Assembly (NCBI GenBank): GCA_034440635.1
Contig: JAOTON010001526.1
Span: 3,109,001-3,173,000, forward strand
DNA from: Lepas anatifera
Taxonomy: Eukaryota; Arthropoda; Thecostraca; Lepadidae
Length of the DNA stretch: 64,000 bases
Direction of reading: 5' to 3'
In this document: positions 35,438 to 45,870 of the stretch, one piece after another
Layout of the letters: each line of letters opens with the position of its first letter
Position numbering within the stretch: position 1 is the first letter of the stretch
Notes under the pieces: generated by a model
Seen by the model: the letters and a program-made list of their open reading frames with translations, nothing else
Databases searched by the model: none
Told to the model about the DNA's origin: nothing
Position numbers and translations under genes: made by a program

Positions 35438-36213
35438 CAGAGTTATGCGACTCGCGAGCCAGAGTCGGAGTTTAACTCAAATTCCGACTCATTCAACTCT
35501 GAGTTGAGTTGAAATGAGTGAAAAAAATAGACAAGTGAGTTGAGTTGAGTTGAGTTGAGTTGAGTTGTGAAGACAGTGAGTCAAATGAGTTGACGAAAAA
35601 AGCTGGTTCAACAGGTAAAGATAATGTTAAGTCAAAGTGTTTGAATTTGTCTACCTTTTGCAAACCTCCTTTAACCTCCTTTAAATACCCTTTCCCTCCA
35701 GCGGTTCAATTGTTTAAATCAAAGTTTCAATTTGTTTCAATATAACAATAATCATACGGTTAAATTGCTTATTATAAAGGCCCATCCGGTCGGAAGGAAT
35801 CCCTGGGTAAAAATAATACATATACTCGAAAAATTAAACAGCTTCCTATCACTGGCCTTGTCTTAAACATTTGAAGTGGTGAAACGCACTACAAAATACA
35901 TTTCAAATCTCTGAAAAACTTCTCATCTTCAATATTTAACGCCAATTCTCCACTTCAACCAATGCAAAAACACGCGTCGTCACTGATGGTCGTCGTCAGT
36001 GGTCGTCGTCTGAGAATAGTGTGCGCCATTGTTGTCTTCGAGGAACAAATTCAACCAAATATAGGCTCAAGCTTAATTAGCCTCTAGGCAAAAAAGTGTA
36101 AACATTACGAGATAATTCATCAATTGATGGAAATATTTGTATACCTACATATGATATACGTCCATACATTATATATTTCAAGTAGTTATATTTCTATGTT
36201 AAGTTATATTTTA

Positions 36214-36216
<3 letters not shown>

Positions 36217-36286
<70 letters not shown>
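36217..36286. repeat. (TA)n microsatellite, left border of the inverted repeat
   Basis: About 70 bp of TA dinucleotides abutting the left arm at 36287. Penelope-like elements are often found at TA-rich sites. Confidence 0.95.
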
Positions 36287-36287
<1 letters not shown>

Positions 36288-36420
36288 TCTCTTTGAGGCA
36301 ATGACAGTTAAATTGAATAGCACTCGAGCACTTAGATATTTTTCTGTGTAGTTTTTCTATTTTTCTTACGTTGGTTTTAATGTCAGTCGTTAATTCGTTT
36401 AAAAGGTCACCAAAACTCAT
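36287..36420 (-). pseudogene. Start of a second Penelope-like ORF, truncated in TA repeats (left arm)
   Basis: Downstream of the GIY-YIG frame's stop, the minus strand opens a new frame MSFGDLLNELTTDIKTNVRK, continuing to NCHCLKEN before running into the TA microsatellite. The right arm continues a little further (ILPNYSDI). This resembles the amino-terminal part of Penelope-like ORFs, where a 'Leu-Pro-x-(Phe/Tyr)' word sits ahead of the reverse transcriptase. It indicates a head-to-tail arrangement: end of one unit, short spacer, start of the next. The assignment of this N-terminal piece is less certain than that of the GIY-YIG piece. Confidence 0.5.
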
Positions 36421-36432
36421 TAATTAGGACTA

Positions 36433-36464
36433 GTTTCCACTGTATTATCAACAGTCATCTTCAG
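36433..36464 (-). ncRNA. Hammerhead-like motif between Penelope-like units (left arm)
   Basis: On the minus strand: CTGAAGATGA, a stem CTGT/ACAG, then GGAAAC. See the mirrored copy at 38516-38547 for the reading. Confidence 0.4.
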
Positions 36465-36708
36465 CTTTAAGTATTCGCTCATAGTTTTCATTTCACATTT
36501 CGAAAACATTTTTAAATATCGCGAGAACGAGCATTATAACAGTACCACTTCCTTATTGGCTACCTTACCTATTATAAACGACGCATCTAGGCATACCTAT
36601 AAGAACATTGACATAGTTTGAGCATATAACACTTACATTTACTACATTTCAATACACGAATTACATAAATAATTACATTTTACATTAGTTACATGTGGCA
36701 TATATTCA

Positions 36709-37593
36709 TTAACAATGAACATTGATCATCATCTCATCCCCCCAAAGCGTAAGTGTTCGGTGTGTGTTTATCTGCATGTTGAGTGAGGGCTTTTGTTCGT
36801 GTATGTGTAATGCTTCGAGGACTGCTAGTTTTCGTGTGTCATTGGTGGAAGTGATGATGTGTGTGTTCTGCACTAGTGTTTGCCTCGTGAGTTCTGTGTT
36901 GTGTGTAGTTTGCATATGCTGCTTGATGGCTCCATCCTGCAGATGCATGGTGAGCCGTCGAGACAATGTCGTTGTAGTCACACCAATGTAGTGTTCGGCA
37001 TGAGGTCTACAACCCTCATGTGGACATGAGAATTTATACACCACATTGGTGCGCTTCAACGGCACTGTCTCGACTGGCTTGTTAGTCATGACAAGGTTGC
37101 GTGTTTTCTGTGTTTGGTAGTATATGTGAAGTTGGAGTCTTTCTAGGTTTTTGCACTCTACGTTGCGCCTAATGATATCCTTAAGTATTCTCTCATCTGT
37201 TTTGTGTGCGCTGCTCATGTTGTTTCTGTAGTAGATGTGATGTGTCTGTGTGATGGTTGTCTCTGTTTTTTCTGTTTTCGATAGTTGTCTGTTTATTTCT
37301 GTGTCTATGTCATGATTTGTGTAGCCGTTGGATACTAGAAGTTGTTTTGTGCGATTCAGCTCTTCATGCATCTTTTGGTAGGTAGAACAGTGTTTAAGGG
37401 CTCTTCTAATGAAGGCTTTAAGTACGCTACGTTTATACTGCTCAGGACATTCACTATCCGCATTCATTGTAATACCTTGGTTTGTGGGTTTTCTATACAC
37501 ACTGGTTAGAAATTTACTGTCTGTTGCTTCAATGAGAACATCTAGGAATGGTAGCATGTTGTCACGGCTGAGCTCAAAAGTGAACTTGAGCAC
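36709..37593 (-). pseudogene. Penelope-like retroelement: C-terminal RT segment and GIY-YIG endonuclease (left copy, 5'-truncated)
   Basis: 294 codons, and the frame stays open upstream to about 37650 (LKQLNHLINKLEHASVL). Residues 10-45 hold NMLPFLDVLIEATDSKFLTS and VYRKPTNQG, the conserved block just after the catalytic YxDD motif in Penelope-like reverse transcriptases. The YxDD itself and all upstream RT motifs are missing, so this is a 5'-truncated copy. The end holds YKFSCPHEGC, then EHYIGVTTTTLSRRLTMH: the zinc-type Cys pair and GIY-YIG endonuclease core, which in this class cuts the target for reverse transcription. The frame has no internal stop. Not an LTR element or ordinary LINE, because the endonuclease is GIY-YIG and lies C-terminal. 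Confidence 0.9.
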
Positions 37594-37659
37594 CGATGCA
37601 TGTTCAAGTTTATTGATAAGGTGATTGAGCTGTTTTAATCATTCTGTTTTAATCAATCA
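37321..37659. other. Spacer between the inverted Penelope-like arms
   Basis: Mostly the upstream continuation of the left copy's frame. At the inner junction (37630-37659) 'tgttttaatcattctgttttaatcaatcaa' shows a short direct repeat, which may mark the joining point. Confidence 0.7.
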
Positions 37660-37761
37660 ACAAATCATGACATAGACACAGAAATAAACAGACAACTATC
37701 GAAAACAGAAAAAACAGAGACAACCATCACACAGACACATCACATCTACTACAGAAACAAC

Positions 37762-38271
37762 ATGAGCAGCGCACACAAAACAGATGAGAGAATACTTAAG
37801 GATATCATTAGGCGCAACGTAGAGTGCAAAAACCTAGAAAGACTCCAACTTCACATATACTACCAAACACAGAAAACACGCAACCTTGTCATGACTAACA
37901 AGCCAGTCGAGACAGTGCCGTTGAAGCGCACCAATGTGGTGTATAAATTCTCATGTCCACATGAGGGTTGTAGACCTCATGCCGAACACTACATTGGTGT
38001 GACTACAACGACATTGTCTCGACGGCTCACCATGCATCTGCAGGATGGAGCCATCAAGCAGCATATGCAAACTACACACAACACAGAACTCACGAGGCAA
38101 ACACTAGTGCAGAACACACACATCATCGCTTCCACCAATGACACACGAAAACTAGCAGTCCTCGAAGCATTACACATACACGAACAAAAGCCCTCACTCA
38201 ACATGCAGATAAACACACACCGAACACTTACGCTTTGGGGGGATGAGATGATGATCAATGTTCATTGTTAA
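37762..38271 (+). pseudogene. Penelope-like retroelement: GIY-YIG endonuclease portion (right copy, more truncated)
   Basis: The frame is open from 37663 (NHDIDTEINRQLSK) to the TAA at 38269-38271. It carries the same GIY-YIG core as the left copy with one residue difference. It lacks the RT-adjacent block present in the left copy, because the duplication breaks at 37660. Truncated, so it cannot be an autonomous element. Confidence 0.88.
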
Positions 38272-38515
38272 TGAATATATGCCACATGTAACTAATGTAA
38301 AATGTAATTATTTATGTAATTCGTGTATTGAAATGTAGTAAATGTAAGTGTTATATGCTCAAACTATGTCAATGTTCTTATAGGTATGCCTAGATGCGTC
38401 GTTTATAATAGGTAAGGTAGCCAATAAGGAAGTGGTACTGTTATAATGCTCGTTCTCGCGATATTTAAAAATGTTTTCGAAATGTGAAATGAAAACTATG
38501 AGCGAATACTTAAAG

Positions 38516-38547
38516 CTGAAGATGACTGTTGATAATACAGTGGAAAC
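38516..38547 (+). ncRNA. Hammerhead-like motif between Penelope-like units (right arm)
   Basis: Reads CTGAAGATGA, then CTGT-TGATAAT-ACAG (a 4-bp stem with loop), then TGGAAAC. The layout CUGA..GA - stem II - GAAAC resembles the hammerhead ribozyme core. Penelope-like elements are known to carry hammerhead ribozymes in their terminal repeats, and this lies where such a repeat belongs: after one unit's stop and 12 bp before the next unit's ATG. It departs from consensus (extra AG in CUGAUGA), so activity is doubtful. Confidence 0.4.
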
Positions 38548-38559
38548 TAGTCCTAATTA

Positions 38560-38710
38560 ATGAGTTTTGGTGACCTTTTAAACGAATTAACGACTGACAT
38601 TAAAACCAACGTAAGAAAAATAGAAAAACTACACAGAAAAATATCTAAGTGCTCGAGTGCTATTCAATTTAACTGTCATTGCCTCAAAGAGAACATATTG
38701 CCGAACTATT

Positions 38711-38745
<35 letters not shown>
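38560..38745 (+). pseudogene. Start of a second Penelope-like ORF, truncated in TA repeats (right arm)
   Basis: Same start as in the left arm (MSFGDLLNELTT...), here reaching KENILPNYSDI before dissolving into Ile-Tyr repeats from the microsatellite at about 38714. Confidence 0.5.
38714..38743. repeat. (TA)n microsatellite
   Basis: About 30 bp of TA repeats between the right arm and the palindrome. A further short TA run lies at 38984-38998. Confidence 0.93.
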
Positions 38746-38746
<1 letters not shown>

Positions 38747-38962
38747 TTACAATGATGTTTAGGCGAATTTCAAAAACTAAATTTATAAAAACATTATATT
38801 GCACCACATAAACGCGTTTCGTATTCACTTCATCAGTATGCAGCACAATGTGTGCTGTGCTGCATACTGATGAAGTGAATACGAAACGCGTTTATGTGGT
38901 GCAATATAATGTTTTTATAAATTTAGTTTTTGAAATTCGCCTAAACATCATTGTAACTTATA
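38741..38962. repeat. 107-bp-arm palindrome with an 8-nt centre
   Basis: 38741-38847 and 38856-38962 appear fully complementary by eye (mirrored positions sum to 77703), separated by atgtgtgc. The right arm reads CTGATGAAGTGAATACGAAA at 38867-38886, containing CUGAUGA and GAAA(C) words like a hammerhead core. Each strand would fold into one long hairpin. It is unrelated in sequence to the 1034-bp arms. Possibly the inverted end of another Penelope-like or foldback element. Confidence 0.9.
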
Positions 38963-39705
38963 TTTGTCACTATGAACACAACATATATATATATATATTG
39001 CTTTTGTCCTAAATGCGCCGTCTGCCGCCGTTTTTTTCATTTTGCCTATTAAAAGCAGATATTGCTATTAGCATTGAAAAGTTGAACCCCTGATTTGATA
39101 GAAATGTTGAGACGCCTTTATTGCAAGAATCAGGAATTATTTCATGTTACTGGTTTTGTCTGATCAGAGACCCTTGCTTGGCGTCCGCGTTTCATTTGAA
39201 AGCTATATATTAGCAATTTCCTATGAAACAGTGCTCCAATTTTGAAGAGCGATAGGTGTGTGCTGTATTGGAGGTTCTCAATCGGAAAGTTTGATTGGGT
39301 TTAAAATATGAATATATTAAAATCCAACACGTTGATAAAATTTCCATTTCTTATGTCCTTTGTCATATATGGTATGTATTTCCTAGGGCTTGCTGTAGTT
39401 CTTAGAATTTGCAATTGCAACTAGGTACTCTATAGCGACTGGGACTTGCCCAGCATCCCGTCGCCTCCTAAGGCTGCTGGTCACCAGCCACATGAAGTAA
39501 AGGTTGATGAGGTGTCTATTTTGCGTCTGTTGCTTGCATGTAGCGTACGATGACTTGTCTTCCTATAATGCGTTACTCCGATATTTTTTCTCACCATTGT
39601 GATGCACAATAAATGAATAAATAAACAAATAAATGTTTAGATTTTGATTAAACTCATAGCATAGTAATGTTTCATCTATAAAAATTACCTAGCATCGTTC
39701 TTTAA

Positions 39706-40732
39706 CCCGCACCCCACCGGGGGTCCGGCGCCACCTTCACCCTACCGGGGGGGCCATCGATGGCCCCCCTCTAACTCCGAAAATATGGGCGTTAGCGCAA
39801 ATCTGCAAAGTGCAATAGAAAGCTCGCGTGAATTCAGTAAGAAATTACTTGGCATATTTTAGTGCTCAGGTCAATGGTTTGACCTCCAGAGGTCAAATTA
39901 GGTCAAGATCGGCTATTTTCACTCAAATATGCATTGATTAAGCAAACTGGGCATAACTCTTATGTCATTAGAGCTATTGAGGCCTGGTAAAGTACATTTG
40001 ATAGCAAATTGCCAGTACTTTTTCCGCTATGTGGAACGTAAAGACCTACCGCCAGTGGTTTGACCTCCAGAGGTCACCTCGTGACCTAATATGACCTGAG
40101 GTCACGAAAGGTCAAAAAGTGACCTTGCCGTATATCAAATGAAAGCCAGTGACAAGACAACACACGATGGTGTTTGTTTCACCGCTCTAGCTTAATTAGG
40201 TCAAAAGTTATTGTCAAAATACTGTTTTTGACCCCTGGTGACCTTGGATGACCTTGGAAAAGTCAAAGGGCAAATATGACCCCTGGGATCCGTGAAAGGG
40301 TGTCCAAAAACGTTGTTCTGAGCAGTCTGAGTATTTGTAATCATTTTTGTGGCTTTTATATCATGAAACAACTTTTCCCCATGCTTTTCCAATGGGAGAG
40401 GTCGCCTCGTGACCTGACCTCAGGGCACGAAATCGAAAAATCCCGGATATACACCTTATAGACCCTGGAGGGGTTATGAAGTGTAGGAAGTTTCAAATTG
40501 ATCGACTTTGAAATGTAGCTCTTACAGAGCTCTAAAGGTGAAGTGAGGTGACCTTGGTTGACCTCGTCTGGTGACCTGACCTTGGGTGAACCGGGGTAAA
40601 AAATTTCAGGGATGATGGGAAAATGATGCAGTGAGAGGTAGAGCCTTCAACCGCGGTGCTGCACCCCGTCGTTTTTCTGCTATCCCGGAAAAACCTTAGG
40701 GGGGCCATCGATAGCCCCCCGGTGGGCGAGGG
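39706..40732. mobile_element. TTAA-flanked piggyBac-like non-autonomous element, family F, copy 1
   Basis: Flanked by TTAA (39702-39705 and 40733-40736). Termini CCCGCACCCCACCGGGG and, from the other end, CCCTCGCCCACCGGGG. TTAA duplication plus CCC ends are piggyBac hallmarks. Inserted into the hAT-like element around it, at a site kept empty in the paralogue at about 13633. No transposase. The interior is crowded with AGGTCA/TGACCT words. About 95% or more identical by eye to 51495-52524. Confidence 0.85.
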
Positions 40733-41351
40733 TTAACAGAAAACAGCAATAGCTATACCATCCCTATCAACACAGTTTATATAATGGTTTTTAGCTTTGA
40801 CCTTTTCTGACAGTATGGAGGTTTGATTTTTTGCCTATGCTGGTGTATTTTTTTTAGCAATTTTAGGTTCCTTTCCACTCCATTTACCTAGTTTAATATG
40901 CGATGCTCCTTTTAGAAATAATTGAAACATCTTGTGGTAGCTTTTTTAGGCAGTGGCAGTCTAAGAGAATTAAAAAAGTTATTCATGGTTGCTGGCTAAT
41001 TGTTAACCAATGTTTGAATGCCAATTAATTAATTTTGCTTCTATTAATCTTCAGTTTTGTGTTGGAATTTCTGAACGGCTTGTTTTGTGCTGGTTTATTT
41101 ATTTACTTCTTATTTTTATTACTATTTATGTATTTATCATTTATTTATTTCATTTTGAAAATGAGTCGAAGTTTGAGTTGAGTTGAGTCGTGAGTTGAGT
41201 CAGAGTTGTGTCGGATGAATTTAGTCTTGAGTTGGAGTCGAGTCGACTCACTGAACTATTGATCATGAGTTGAGTCGGACTTGAGTCAACCGCTCTCAGA
41301 ACTTCAGTTGAGTTGAGTCGACTCAAGAAAATTCTGAAACGCACAACTCTG

Positions 41352-43011
41352 CTCCCTACATGGTAAAATTGGCTCCAGGAAAACTAAGTCCTGGGAAAAT
41401 AATGAAAGAGAAAATAAGAAAACATGATAAAATCAGCATTGTGTAATATTCGTACTGACTTATCCCTCAACCCTGTTTGAATATTACCGTATCAAGCAAA
41501 CAATACATCAAATTCAATGGCTTTCGAAATACCTTACGTTTTCTTTTCTAGTGGAGAAGGCTTTACATAATAGGTTATCATAATATGTTATTATGATAGA
41601 TAGTATCTACGAAACACAATGTCAATACTACATCTAATGTCATGTTGTACCTCGTCATTCGATACGTTATAACGTCCCGGGGCTGCTAGCGCATTACATA
41701 CACCCTAGAACTCAGTTCTTCCGAAGGAAATTTGATGTGTTTAGAGTGGGTTCCGTCTCCAATTGCGCTGCGCCAGCCGTAGTAACCATGGAACCGCCGT
41801 GCTATAGAATAGCCGTGCTAAAGCATTGCACCATCATTAAATGCTGTGCTCCGTGCAATGTGAGTCTTGAGGTCAACAGAATATAGGGAACATCAGGGAT
41901 TCTTCGAAGATCAGGGATTTTTCGGCATGATCTATGTGCTTAATATCTCATTTTAAAGCCTTTGGATGTGTCCTATTCCCTTCAAGTAGCGACCTATCAG
42001 GGGAGCTTAGTTGATGACATATCTATACAGCTAATGGAGCAAAAGCGAACAAGAAGTCAGAGCAATGGACATGCCGCATTACAGTATCAACCTTTTCGTT
42101 TGTTTCATATGTCGTTTTCAGGGGAGGAAAAAATGTCAAGACTGTCGCCAAATCAGAATTCATATGACCAAAACTGTCGCACCAGGGATAAGTTGCATGC
42201 TGGTACAACACAACATACAAAGCTTGGAAAGTCGGTCGTAGATCTGTCTAAAACTCCCGTTAAGCCAAGTTCCTTAGCATGTTATAGTCACTAAGACTGA
42301 TATTCTGTTATATTTGTTACACATATGGTTCACTGACATTTGGAAATGTACCGCTACTATCAGGGGTCATACGCGCGCGTGACGGGCGAACGCGAGCGCC
42401 GACGGGAACGATTTATGCTAAGTGCGGCGGGCGACGAACAGCGACGGAGGTGTCTGGGTGGGACAGAGCGAGCCACGGACGGCTCGCTCGACGCAGAGAC
42501 GATGTGTCCCGAGGTGAGGTTACAGGCAGGGTGAGGGCTCTTTATTCCGAGGCATGTTGGCTGGTTTGGATGGGCACACATATGGTAAAGCACACATACG
42601 AGCACCGTTCTTTCTGCGTCAGGTGAGAAAAACTGACAAGAGACAAGCTAACGGTATGCTTAAAACGGTAACAACGGAGGGCTGCTGCAAAGCTTAAGTC
42701 AAGATTAGGATTCAGAAGCTAGAGTAGCAAGACTAGCTATGCAATAAAGTACACAGCACATCCAATGCAGGTCTCATAGGAGCCGCTACGAATCCTTCGT
42801 CAGACCGAGATCATAGGTGGCGCTGTCAAAATTTCAATATGGCTTCGATACCAGCCGGTTACGTCTGTTCACCACCACCGAAAATGATCAAATAAACATT
42901 CAGACAATTGCTATACAAACGGCCTCTGAAGTGGAGTTTCTGCAAAAGTTTTAGTAGGTCGGGTACAGATTCATATTCTAGGATACGAAAATAGAACACC
43001 TAAGCTGCTAA
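41352..43011. other. Gene-free stretch with a CpG-rich patch
   Basis: No gene recognised. 42367-42535 is strikingly CpG-rich and Arg-coding, ending at a donor-like GAG|GTGAGG, so it could be an isolated first exon or promoter. There is no domain to support that. Confidence 0.35.
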
Positions 43012-43157
43012 CAGGAGCGTCGCAACTATGTTCAAAGTTGGGGGGGCAGCGGGAATTTTCAAGTCATTTCTTTCCAGTCAACGCCGTAGGGTTAATGGTT
43101 AAGAATCATGAAAGTTGAGGGGGCAGCTGCCCCCTGCCCCCGGCTCCTACGTCCCTG
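43012..43157. mobile_element. hAT-like MITE with perfect 8-bp target duplication
   Basis: 146 bp from CAGGAGCGTCGC to GGCTCCTACGTCCCTG. Identical gctgctaa on both sides (43004-43011 and 43158-43165). G-run interior; no coding capacity. Confidence 0.82.
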
Positions 43158-44289
43158 GCTGCTAATTGTTCAAAAAACCTCATTGTGCAAAGGGATACAT
43201 TTGAGTTACATGCTGGTTTAGAGTGGCACACAAGATACATAGGTACAACAGCTGTGACGGGAGGGAGAACTGCAAAAGCAGAAAGTGAGAGCTTATACAT
43301 GAAAGGCCCTGCTACTTGCAGCAAATTTACCAGAACAATGTCGAGGTAAGAATTCGAAATAGCTCGATGTTCGGCAAGTATAAGCATGTATCAAACACAT
43401 GTAGGAAATGTGTATCAAACACATTTTTAAGGAGCAGCTTTGTGAGTTTGAAACAAATATTCAAAGAAAATTCAACCACTGGTTTCATACTTCAAGTGAA
43501 GCTTTTCAAAATTTTACAACTTACAGCTAAACCACTACAGCAGCAGCCCATTTTATTTCCTAGTGGCCTGTTGAGTTTCTTTTTTCTAAAAGAAGATGAC
43601 ACCTTGAAACTATTCAAAATTATAGTGCTTCCAGGGACAATCTATGCTAAAAATAATGGATTTGGCCCATATCTGCAAAAAAAATGATATGACTGATATT
43701 TCAATAAAAATAATTGTTGGGGTTTAACTATGCATCAACTGCCAGGGTTATATGGCATTGATACAACTAATATTTTGTTATATTTTGCTTGAGTTAATTT
43801 TCCTCTGTTAGTAAAGAAAAATATCCAAATTATTGTGATATCAAATTGGCCCATGAGCTGGCAATGCTATTTCCCTATTTGATTTGTGCCAATAATGAAT
43901 ATGAATATAAGCAAATGTGTTTAGCTAAAAGAGGTTACCATTAGGAGCCAAAGCAACATATATCATTTCTTCTCTTTTGTTTACAACATTTAAAGATACT
44001 TTGAGCTTAAACACAGTCAATAAGCAAGTTATATATACCCATGTACAATCAACAGTACCAATGGTATGTTTCACATGTGGGTTTTAAAGATGACCAAAAA
44101 GAAAACTTTGTTCCCTCAGCATGTGTAGCAGGGTTGAGCGTAACATAGGTAACTTGCCTAAGATTGTGTCATAAAGTGTAAACACGACCAAGGAGGACAG
44201 GGTCCACAGGAAAAAATTTCTTCATTTTTCTGCAGACAGTAAAACCTTGAACAGATGAAATGGCGATCAAGTGGTGTCTTGGCATTTTG
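43158..44289. other. A+T-rich gene-free stretch
   Basis: The 123-codon frame at 43316-43687 is A+T-rich without recognisable content. No repeat boundary seen. Confidence 0.35.
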
Positions 44290-44670
44290 TATCACACGAC
44301 TTTCTCCCATTGTGCTAAGTATGGCATTTTATATGAGATCTTGTTGTTGAGAGTGCCCTTGAAGACAGGAGCGAGTGGTGCAAATTTTACCAACCTAGTG
44401 CGAATTTGTGAGACTGGTGCAAGGAAGGTGACACAGAAAACCAAACAAATAATGGCTATATGGTTATAAAGATACAGGAGGGGCCTTATGAAAAGTCCTC
44501 AACTAACTAACTAATAAGATAGGTAGCATTGCATCTTGTGGGTAGGAATGGGTGTGTTTTCCTCCCTGGTATATGGACGATTGGTGTGAATTTTTTGTTG
44601 CTGGCGGTGCGAGAATTTTAGATGGCTGGTGTGACTTGTCTGGCCTGCTGCCATACTTTGCAGACTTGAC
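44290..44670. repeat. Single unit of the 400-bp repeat T (reversed)
   Basis: Reverse-complement match to the tandem units at 56310-57075, including 'agtcctcaactaactaacta', 'tgcaatg/cattgca' and 'ggcctgctgccatactttgc'. Here it is one unit only. Confidence 0.7.
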
Positions 44671-45108
44671 TTTCTCAGTTCATGTCATATTAGGAAGGTA
44701 TCATATTCCCTAAACTGGTCTTCAGAGTTCCCACATTTAAGAACAAAGATGGGTCAAGTAACCCATTATCGGGTCAAGTGGTTATTGGGTCTGATTGGCA
44801 CAATTTCCAGCATGGCAACTCTCCAAGACCAGGAGTGTCAAATGCTGCCCAAACGGGTGCAGGTCCAGCAGGTTGCTTAGGGGGAAGCCGAGCCCATGCA
44901 TGTGAGAATAGATCAAGTATACTTCAGTATACTTTCTACAGAAAGTATTGACTGACAGAGTCAATGGGCCAAATTTGTCTGGTGCAGCCAATAAATTTTT
45001 CACTATCAATTATAAATACCTTGCAAATGGTCAAAAGCAATCAAAATAGTTTTTACTGATGGAAATTTCCCAATTGATTAATAATGAAACACTACTTGGC
45101 TAGAAAAC

Positions 45109-45246
45109 AGGCCATAGGAGAGTTTGGACCCTCCCATTGCTTTGGGGTTTATGGCCGAATCGGCATAGCAGGTTTTGACGAGCTCATTCGGGCAGCCTCA
45201 GGGAAGAACAACCAGTTTGGGGCAGCTTTTACCCTTTTAGGGCAGG
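45109..45246 (+). CDS. Possible orphan exon of unknown function
   Basis: A 46-codon stretch between an acceptor-like 'ctagaaaacag' and a good donor GGCAG|GTAAGG. It reads AIGEFGPSHCFGVYGRIGIA, then GFDELIRAASG and FGAAFTLLGQ. Composition and splice context look exon-like, but I recognise no family and found no partner exons nearby. Could belong to an old transposase or a host gene beyond the window. Confidence 0.25.
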
Positions 45247-45870
45247 TAAGGAAACTTGGAATTATCCTCCCATCCATTATATTCCTTCATTTAACAATGT
45301 GCGGCCGCAGATTATTGTTGATAGGATATACTTACATGTGCGAAGGCGAACATGCCGCATTCTATTTTGAGCTTTTTTAGCAAGTTCCGTTCAACACTGG
45401 GACCCAAAGCGGTACTTTCCAGTCTTCTGCTATTATTGGCATTACGCTAAAACGATTTGCACAAGCCAACCTACTCGAGATGAATCACATAGGCATTTAC
45501 AAACCAAGATACCTATACAAACGAGATACGGCATAATGCGAAAGAAATTTGACAGACACCGCTGGAGATTGAGGTATGTTCCAGACCCTCGTGGCGAAAA
45601 TCCAAGAGCTTTTAATGCCAGATGTTTTCCAAAAATTACCCAAGACAAATGACGCAAGGGATTGTAACATGTGGGTCATAATTTTCATATCAACGAATGA
45701 GGCCCATAACTAGGCAATGCAGGTTTATTTGTTACATTTCTTGACGTCATTTATCTTGGGAATTTTTCAAGGGGTCAGTAGGTATTTCCTCAAAAAAAGT
45801 CTGGCACCAGGAGCTCTCAGATTTTGATAAGAGAGTCTGGAACATACCTATTATTTCCGACAGTGAACAG

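Larger units (their letters stand above)
36287..37320. repeat. Left arm of a 1034-bp near-perfect inverted repeat
   Basis: Reverse complement of 37660-38693: mirrored positions sum to 74980 at the outer end, at both stop codons and at the inner end, so there is no net indel. Comparing the 169-codon stretch shared by both translations I saw one substitution (Thr in this arm, Ala in the other, near 36853 / 38127). The arms are separated by 339 bp (37321-37659), present only in the left copy. Confidence 0.92.
37660..38693. repeat. Right arm of the 1034-bp inverted repeat
   Basis: Mirror of 36287-37320 (see there). Begins inside the coding frame and ends a few codons before the right TA microsatellite. 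Confidence 0.92.
35438..41351. mobile_element. hAT-like element, family A, copy 2, with two nested insertions
   Basis: Starts CAGAGTTATGCGACTC (35438) and ends at 41351; read from that end it is CAGAGTTGTGCGTTTC. Flanked by ctccctgc (35430-35437) and ctccctac (41352-41359), 7 of 8 identical. The outer parts align along their length with copy 1 (12358-14209), including the GAGTTGAGTC subterminal arrays. The extra length is two later insertions: a Penelope-like compound (about 36160-38985) and a TTAA element (39706-40732). Copy 1 keeps the empty site 'cgttctttaacagaaa' at 13628-13643, matching the broken site here. Confidence 0.85.

Noticed and set aside
36722..36991. Plus-strand frame opposite the GIY-YIG coding strand (and its mirror at 37989-38258)
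   Set aside because: Antisense shadow of the Penelope-like frame.
38856..38962. Functional hammerhead ribozyme in the palindrome
   Set aside because: Stem II would be only about 2 bp, no cleavage-site/stem III partner is placed correctly, and the whole arm would pair with its mirror; kept only as a resemblance.
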